A DNA stretch of 64,000 nt from DASRBN01 sp035294305. Lineage in GTDB: Bacteria > Chloroflexota > Ktedonobacteria > Ktedonobacterales > Ktedonobacteraceae. Positions within the stretch are counted from its first letter, which is position 1; every line of letters begins with the position of its first letter. Under the pieces are notes generated by a model. It saw only the letters and a program-made list of their open reading frames with translations. It was not told the origin of the DNA and searched no databases. A program made the position numbers and the translations under genes. Shown here in pieces: positions 60,366-64,000 of the stretch. Where the stretch lies: positions 62,001 to 126,000 of the forward strand of contig DATGLD010000051.1 of the NCBI GenBank assembly GCA_035294305.1, read 5' to 3'.

Positions 60366-61019
60366 TTATGCCAGTAACTCCGCGCTATCGCGCTTCGGGT
60401 CGTTCACCAGGCGCGATACAGGCCGCACCGTCATTTGATCCGCCGGATAAGGGGCCAGCAGCTTTGTCAATTCATGCTCATCACGCAAATCTGGATTGAG
60501 CCACAGGTCGCGCGTACCGGGCTGGAGAATCGCCGGCATGCGATTATGAATGGGAGCCACGATATCATTAGGCGGCGTCGTAATAATGGTGCAACTCAGG
60601 ATCTGCTGCCCATCGGGAGCTTTCCAATGATCCCATAGACCCGCGAAGGCGAATGGTTCCCTGTCCTTGAGCGTAATATACCAGGGACTCTTGCCTCCAT
60701 GCTCCTGTTTCCATTCATAGAAGCCGTCCGCAATCACCAGGCAACGTTTGGAGCGCAACAGCCCTCGGAAACTCGGTTTCTCAGCCAGCGTTTCCGCCCT
60801 GGCATTGATCATCTTCGAACCAACCGATTCATCCTTCGCCCACGATGGAATCAGGCCCCAGCGTAACCATGCCAGGTGCGCCGACCCGTTGCGCATGATG
60901 GAAACAACATCCTGGGTTGGCGCCACATTGTAGCGCGGAGCCGTATCGAGCGCCGGCGGAACACCGAACGCCTCTGCCACCGTTTTGATGTTCACGGTAA
61001 GTGTATAACGACCACACAT
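60366..61019 (-). CDS. SRAP/YedK-family DNA-protein crosslinking protein
   Basis: Translation from ATG 61019 places the essential Cys at position 2 (MCGRYTLT), where it forms a thiazolidine link with abasic sites in single-stranded DNA. Other conserved parts are APRYNVAPTQDV, NARAETL, DGFYEWK and the catalytic His in HNRMPAI. GGAGGAGAGGAG precedes the ATG. Length is 217 residues, normal for the family. It shields abasic sites and is often SOS-linked, although no LexA-like box was seen upstream. Convergent with the acyltransferase gene. Confidence 0.95.
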   Translation of the reverse strand: MCGRYTLTVNIKTVAEAFGVPPALDTAPRYNVAPTQDVVSIMRNGSAHLAWLRWGLIPSWAKDESVGSKMINARAETLAEKPSFRGLLRSKRCLVIADGFYEWKQEHGGKSPWYITLKDREPFAFAGLWDHWKAPDGQQILSCTIITTPPNDIVAPIHNRMPAILQPGTRDLWLNPDLRDEHELTKLLAPYPADQMTVRPVSRLVNDPKRDSAELLA

Positions 61020-61325
61020 GTGCCTATCTCCTCTCCTCCATAAGGGAAAAATCATCATCCATCTCTTACTTACTTACTATTGTATTCTTTTTTAGCGTAA
61101 CGTATCCGGTTTACGCTGCGAAAGAATGAAACAGGAGGATACATACACATGTATAAGGACATATTAGCAAAATAGTCCTCCGATGTTTACCTGCCACAAT
61201 GAGCATCGATATTATCGATAGTACAGTCATTATCTGTACCTGGGGGAAGCGTGTTTCTGATTGAAGAACGGCCAAGCACGTTTCCACATTGAAACAAATG
61301 AATATGTAGAAAGAAGGCACGTGTG
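61020..61325. other. Divergent intergenic region
   Basis: About 300 AT-rich bases between the SRAP gene and the next ABC operon. It contains an ATCGATATTATCGAT palindrome at about 61206-61220 that could be an operator. No gene, RNA or clear promoter was assigned. Confidence 0.4.
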
Positions 61326-62315
61326 ATGTTCTATCCCGGTACTCAAGACATGCCTCAAACAACGCGTGGAGAATGGCCCTTTCAGCAGGCAGCCCAGCTA
61401 CCGCGCGAAATCATCCTGCAAACAATCGGATTGACGAAAGCTTATGGCAAACGATTGGCAGTCAACAATCTCAATCTTGAGGTAGCACGTGGAGAGGTTT
61501 TTGGTTTTCTTGGCCCTAACGGAGCGGGTAAAACGACGACCATCCGCATGCTCCTACATCTGATCCGGCCCACCGCCGGCGAAGTACTGCTCTTCGGTGA
61601 GCCGCTGCAACAAAATGCCCACGGCCTCTTGCCAAGGGTAGGGGCGCTGATCGAACAGCCCGCCTTTCAGTCCTATTTGAGCGGGCGTGATAATTTGATC
61701 GCCGTGGGAGGCTATACCGGCGGCGTTTCACAGGAGCGGGTGGATGAGGTCCTCAGCATCGTGGGTCTGGGCGAGCGAGGCCGCGACCGCTACTCCACCT
61801 ATTCGCTTGGCATGCGCCAGCGCCTCGGTGTGGGAGCCGCGCTGCTGACCGATCCCGAACTGCTGATCCTCGATGAACCCGGCAACGGCCTCGATCCCGC
61901 CGGTATCGTCGAGATGCGCGAATTGATCCGCAAACTTGCGCGATCAGGTAAAACCATCTTCGTCTCAAGTCATATTCTCGCCGAAGTGCGCCAGGTTTGT
62001 ACGCGCATCGGCATCATTCGTGGGGGCCAGCTCATCGCTGTAGGTGGGGTAGAAGATCTCTTGCGCTCCACAAGCCGCTGGGAAATCGAAGTCCCCAACC
62101 CCGAAAGGGCCAGTCAATTGCTGGCAAAAGTACCTATCCTGCGTTCGGTCAGCATCGAAAATGGCCTCGTCGTACTCAATGCCCCAAGCGTTCGCGGGCG
62201 CGACCTCATCTACTACCTGACGCAGAACAGTATCTGGCCGGAGAGCGTGAAACGCAGTGAGGAAGACCTTGAACACATCTTCTTGCGGCTCACAGAAAAG
62301 GAGGCAGGACTATGA
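61326..62315 (+). CDS. ABC transporter ATP-binding protein
   Basis: ATG 61326 follows AAGAAGG. The 329-residue ATPase has Walker A GPNGAGKTT, signature YSLGMRQRL, Walker B LLILDEPGNGLD and SSHILAEV. The EPGNGLDPAG form is typical of bacitracin-type (BcrA-like) and ABC-2 exporters. A C-terminal extension of about 100 residues follows the core. Its stop overlaps the permease start (ATGA), so the two subunits are made together. Substrate unknown. Confidence 0.92.
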   Translation: MFYPGTQDMPQTTRGEWPFQQAAQLPREIILQTIGLTKAYGKRLAVNNLNLEVARGEVFGFLGPNGAGKTTTIRMLLHLIRPTAGEVLLFGEPLQQNAHGLLPRVGALIEQPAFQSYLSGRDNLIAVGGYTGGVSQERVDEVLSIVGLGERGRDRYSTYSLGMRQRLGVGAALLTDPELLILDEPGNGLDPAGIVEMRELIRKLARSGKTIFVSSHILAEVRQVCTRIGIIRGGQLIAVGGVEDLLRSTSRWEIEVPNPERASQLLAKVPILRSVSIENGLVVLNAPSVRGRDLIYYLTQNSIWPESVKRSEEDLEHIFLRLTEKEAGL

Positions 62316-63277
62316 GCCAGGCGACCTGGCCGGCGGCACCGGCCCCTTTCCAATCAACGACCGAAGCTCGTACCGCTACTCTCTGGGAATTGACGCGCAA
62401 CGAACTGTTCAAGCTCTGGCATCGCCGGCTGGTCTGGGGCATGCTGATCCTTGATCTCGTCTTCGTCTTTGCGGCGTGGTGCGTCCTCGTTTACTACGCG
62501 ACAAAAACCTCAGATGGGTTTACCCCTGGACATTTATTGGGCGGAGCAAACGGGCTCAGCGATGCTATCGGGCAGCCTATGACGTTGGGAAGGCGCGCAG
62601 GCGAATTCATCGCCGCCGCCCTCGGAGCGCTCACCTTCGGAGGCGAATTCAGTAGCGGCTCTATACGCCTGGTACTTAGTCGCGGCGTCAATCGGGCCTC
62701 TTACCTTGCCGCCAAGTACATCGCGCTCGCTATAGCCTGCGTGGCCCTGGTCATTGCCAGCCTGCTGATGAGCATGCTGCTCAGTAATTTTCTGCTCATT
62801 GTCCACCGGCCCGCTCCTACCCTGCTCAACCTTAATGGACCGACTCTGCTGGCGATACTGGGTATCTGCGGCGGTACGCTTGAGAATTTCCTGTTCTGCC
62901 TGCTGTTCGGCGCAACCCTTAGCATACTCGCGCGTTCCGCGGCCTTCGGCATCGCTGCCTCATTTGGCTACCTCATCGGTGAGGATATCGCGGCGGCAGT
63001 ACTGTCCGTCATAGGAAAATCCTTGCATACATCACTCGGCAACCAGCTCGCCAATCTCCTCTTCACAACCAATCTGGACGCTTTTTACGCTAATTCGCTC
63101 CCTACATTCCTGGCAAAAGGACTCGACCAGCTTGATGGCGTCATTGCCTGCAACCTGACAGCGAAGGCTTGCGTTCCCGTCAACATCGGACAGTCATTTG
63201 CCGTAGCCTTGATATGGGCCCTGGTGCTGGGGGTTATTTCAACGTATCTCTTCATTAAGCGCGATGTGTTGCAGTGA
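62312..63277 (+). CDS. ABC-2 family transporter permease
   Basis: A 321-residue permease with six hydrophobic segments: WGMLILDLVFVFAAWCVLVYY, then a periplasmic stretch with a long first loop, IALAIACVALVIASLLMSML, FLFCLLFGATLSILA and a final VALIWALVLGVISTYLF. The block FGGEFSSGSIRLVLSRGVNR between helices one and two is the EExxxGT-like ABC-2 coupling motif. It overlaps the ATPase gene by four bases. Compatible with bacitracin/lantibiotic self-protection exporters; that is inference. Confidence 0.87.
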   Translation: MSQATWPAAPAPFQSTTEARTATLWELTRNELFKLWHRRLVWGMLILDLVFVFAAWCVLVYYATKTSDGFTPGHLLGGANGLSDAIGQPMTLGRRAGEFIAAALGALTFGGEFSSGSIRLVLSRGVNRASYLAAKYIALAIACVALVIASLLMSMLLSNFLLIVHRPAPTLLNLNGPTLLAILGICGGTLENFLFCLLFGATLSILARSAAFGIAASFGYLIGEDIAAAVLSVIGKSLHTSLGNQLANLLFTTNLDAFYANSLPTFLAKGLDQLDGVIACNLTAKACVPVNIGQSFAVALIWALVLGVISTYLFIKRDVLQ

Positions 63278-63714
63278 AGAACTGCATCTACTGTATGATT
63301 CCTCACTCACAGGTCGCTCATTAGAAGACCCGACCCCTGGCATATCAGCATGCTGAGGATAGGAGCCGTAGCGCTGAGTGTAGCAAAAGGCTACGGCTCC
63401 TATCCTCAGCATGCCCGGGTGATGACAGCCATACATACTGCCAGTGAATTTAAAAAGTATTATCGATAGCTATAGAACACTACCAAAAAAGATACACAGT
63501 AAATCATTCCTCTTGAATTTCATCGAATTCTTGGGTAAAATTATCAGGGTCAGGTAACTTCCACTGTCGAAAATACCTGCGTAGCATGGATGTTACATAA
63601 AGTCTTGGAACCAGGTAGGACTGTGTAGTACTAGAAAAGCCCTGCATTGCCCGCTACAGCACTTTTCTGCCACACATGAACCAGGGGGGCTTCCATCAAA
63701 GAACGGAGTTTCAT
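63278..63714. other. Intergenic region with inverted repeat
   Basis: About 440 bases containing the inverted repeat at 63348-63414. The rest, AT-rich in 63470-63600, holds no supported gene. GGAG at 63705-63708 serves the following receiver gene. Confidence 0.4.
63348..63414. repeat. Perfect 25-base inverted repeat
   Basis: GCATGCTGAGGATAGGAGCC... (63348-63372) is exactly mirrored at 63390-63414 around a 17-base loop. It lies after the ABC operon and can work as a transcript-end hairpin, though without a T-tract. Confidence 0.7.
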
Positions 63715-64000
63715 ATGACGGCATGCATCCTTGTAGTTAATGACCAGCCCGCCATTTCGGACCTCTATTATGACCTGTTGAACAGCGACGAGTATGAACT
63801 TGAACTGTCCGATTATACCTTTGAAAACCTGGAGACCATCGAGCGCCTCCATCCGACCCTCATCATCCTGGATTTTCCGGTATTGAACCGCTCCAGGTCC
63901 TGGCTATTGCTGGACCAATTGAAGATGCACCCGGCCACGACTTCTATTCCGCTTATTCTCTGTTCTGCCGCCAGGAGAGATATCCGAGAACAGGAGGATT
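63715..64000 (+). CDS. Receiver-domain (response regulator) protein, N-terminal part
   Basis: ATG 63715 has GGAG at 63705-63708; 95 codons are open to the window edge. The start MTACILVVNDQPAISDLYYDLL resembles a receiver domain with ND in place of the usual DD. The presumed phospho-acceptor Asp is in IILDFPVL and a Ser takes the switch Thr position in ILCSAARR. It is therefore an atypical receiver. The C-terminal part is outside the window, so output domain and partner are unknown. Confidence 0.75.
   Translation, partial: MTACILVVNDQPAISDLYYDLLNSDEYELELSDYTFENLETIERLHPTLIILDFPVLNRSRSWLLLDQLKMHPATTSIPLILCSAARRDIREQED

Overview
The window reads as a moderately GC-rich chromosomal segment of a Gram-positive-like, multi-regulator bacterium, most plausibly Chloroflexota of the Ktedonobacteria type. 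This is inference. It rests on the sufC-sufD-sufS-sufU-Rieske cluster led by an Rrf2 regulator, the DrrAB-type ABC exporters, a GAF-rich histidine kinase, a Ser/Thr kinase with an FHA domain, WD40 and RHS relics, DUF2079 and YggT membrane proteins, and many short dispersed repeats. There is no rRNA; one tRNA gene, tRNA-Pro(GGG), is present.

Layout. 0-5.3 kb: start of a pyrimidine-nucleoside phosphorylase behind a zinc-ribbon gene, an ABC exporter pair, a Rho-type ATPase without its RNA-binding domain, and a small zinc-ribbon protein. 5.3-8.1 kb: def facing tilS-hpt. 8.1-10.0 kb: an AT-richer restriction-modification module (NotI-family nuclease plus D12-class adenine methyltransferase) in which both genes are broken. 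10.1-13.3 kb: gpsA and a large protein of unknown function. 13.7-14.7 kb: an AT-rich two-gene insert truncated at its 3' end. 14.6-24.2 kb: FmdB-type zinc ribbon, ychF, an EamA transporter with a repeat inside its reading frame, ada, a methyltransferase, tRNA-Pro, an MBL-fold hydrolase, HU and an alpha/beta hydrolase. 24.2-31.1 kb: a 1208-residue beta-CASP nuclease-like protein with three C-terminal repeats, and a kinase/response-regulator pair. 31.5-35.9 kb: a FolD-like protein lacking key residues, a glutamine amidotransferase, the CCA-adding enzyme and a basic membrane-anchored protein. 35.9-39.2 kb: a gene graveyard (winged-helix fragment, RHS, WD40) with an array of four phased palindromes. 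39.2-41.6 kb: a tightly overlapping operon of lipoprotein, divergent Nramp transporter and two PRC-barrel proteins. 41.7-47.5 kb: stress-type protein, FHA kinase, amidase, then a MarR-DrrA-DrrB operon. 47.5-49.5 kb: methyltransferase among gene fragments. 49.5-54.9 kb: the suf cluster. 54.9-64 kb: membrane proteins, an AllH/DUF2877 protein, an acyltransferase, an SRAP protein, a second ABC pair and the start of a receiver-domain protein.

How the genes work together. The suf block forms one Fe-S assembly pathway (SufS supplies sulfur, SufU receives it, SufC/SufD are scaffold components, Rrf2 senses status), but no sufB is seen. tilS and hpt, and def with the tRNA-modification genes, are translation and salvage housekeeping. 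The two DrrAB-type systems and a third ABC pair are exporters.

The most unusual layer is repetitive. Four copies of an 86-110-bp element occur at 2277, 17815, 20945 and 35203. Each starts with GTTTCAAT (CRISPR-repeat-like) on one strand and carries a sigma70-type promoter on the other. A second family consists of MITE-like inverted repeats built on ACCCTTGTGGTCGCC. A third consists of hairpins with an 11-base TCGC-containing loop. Members of the first two families have been absorbed into reading frames.
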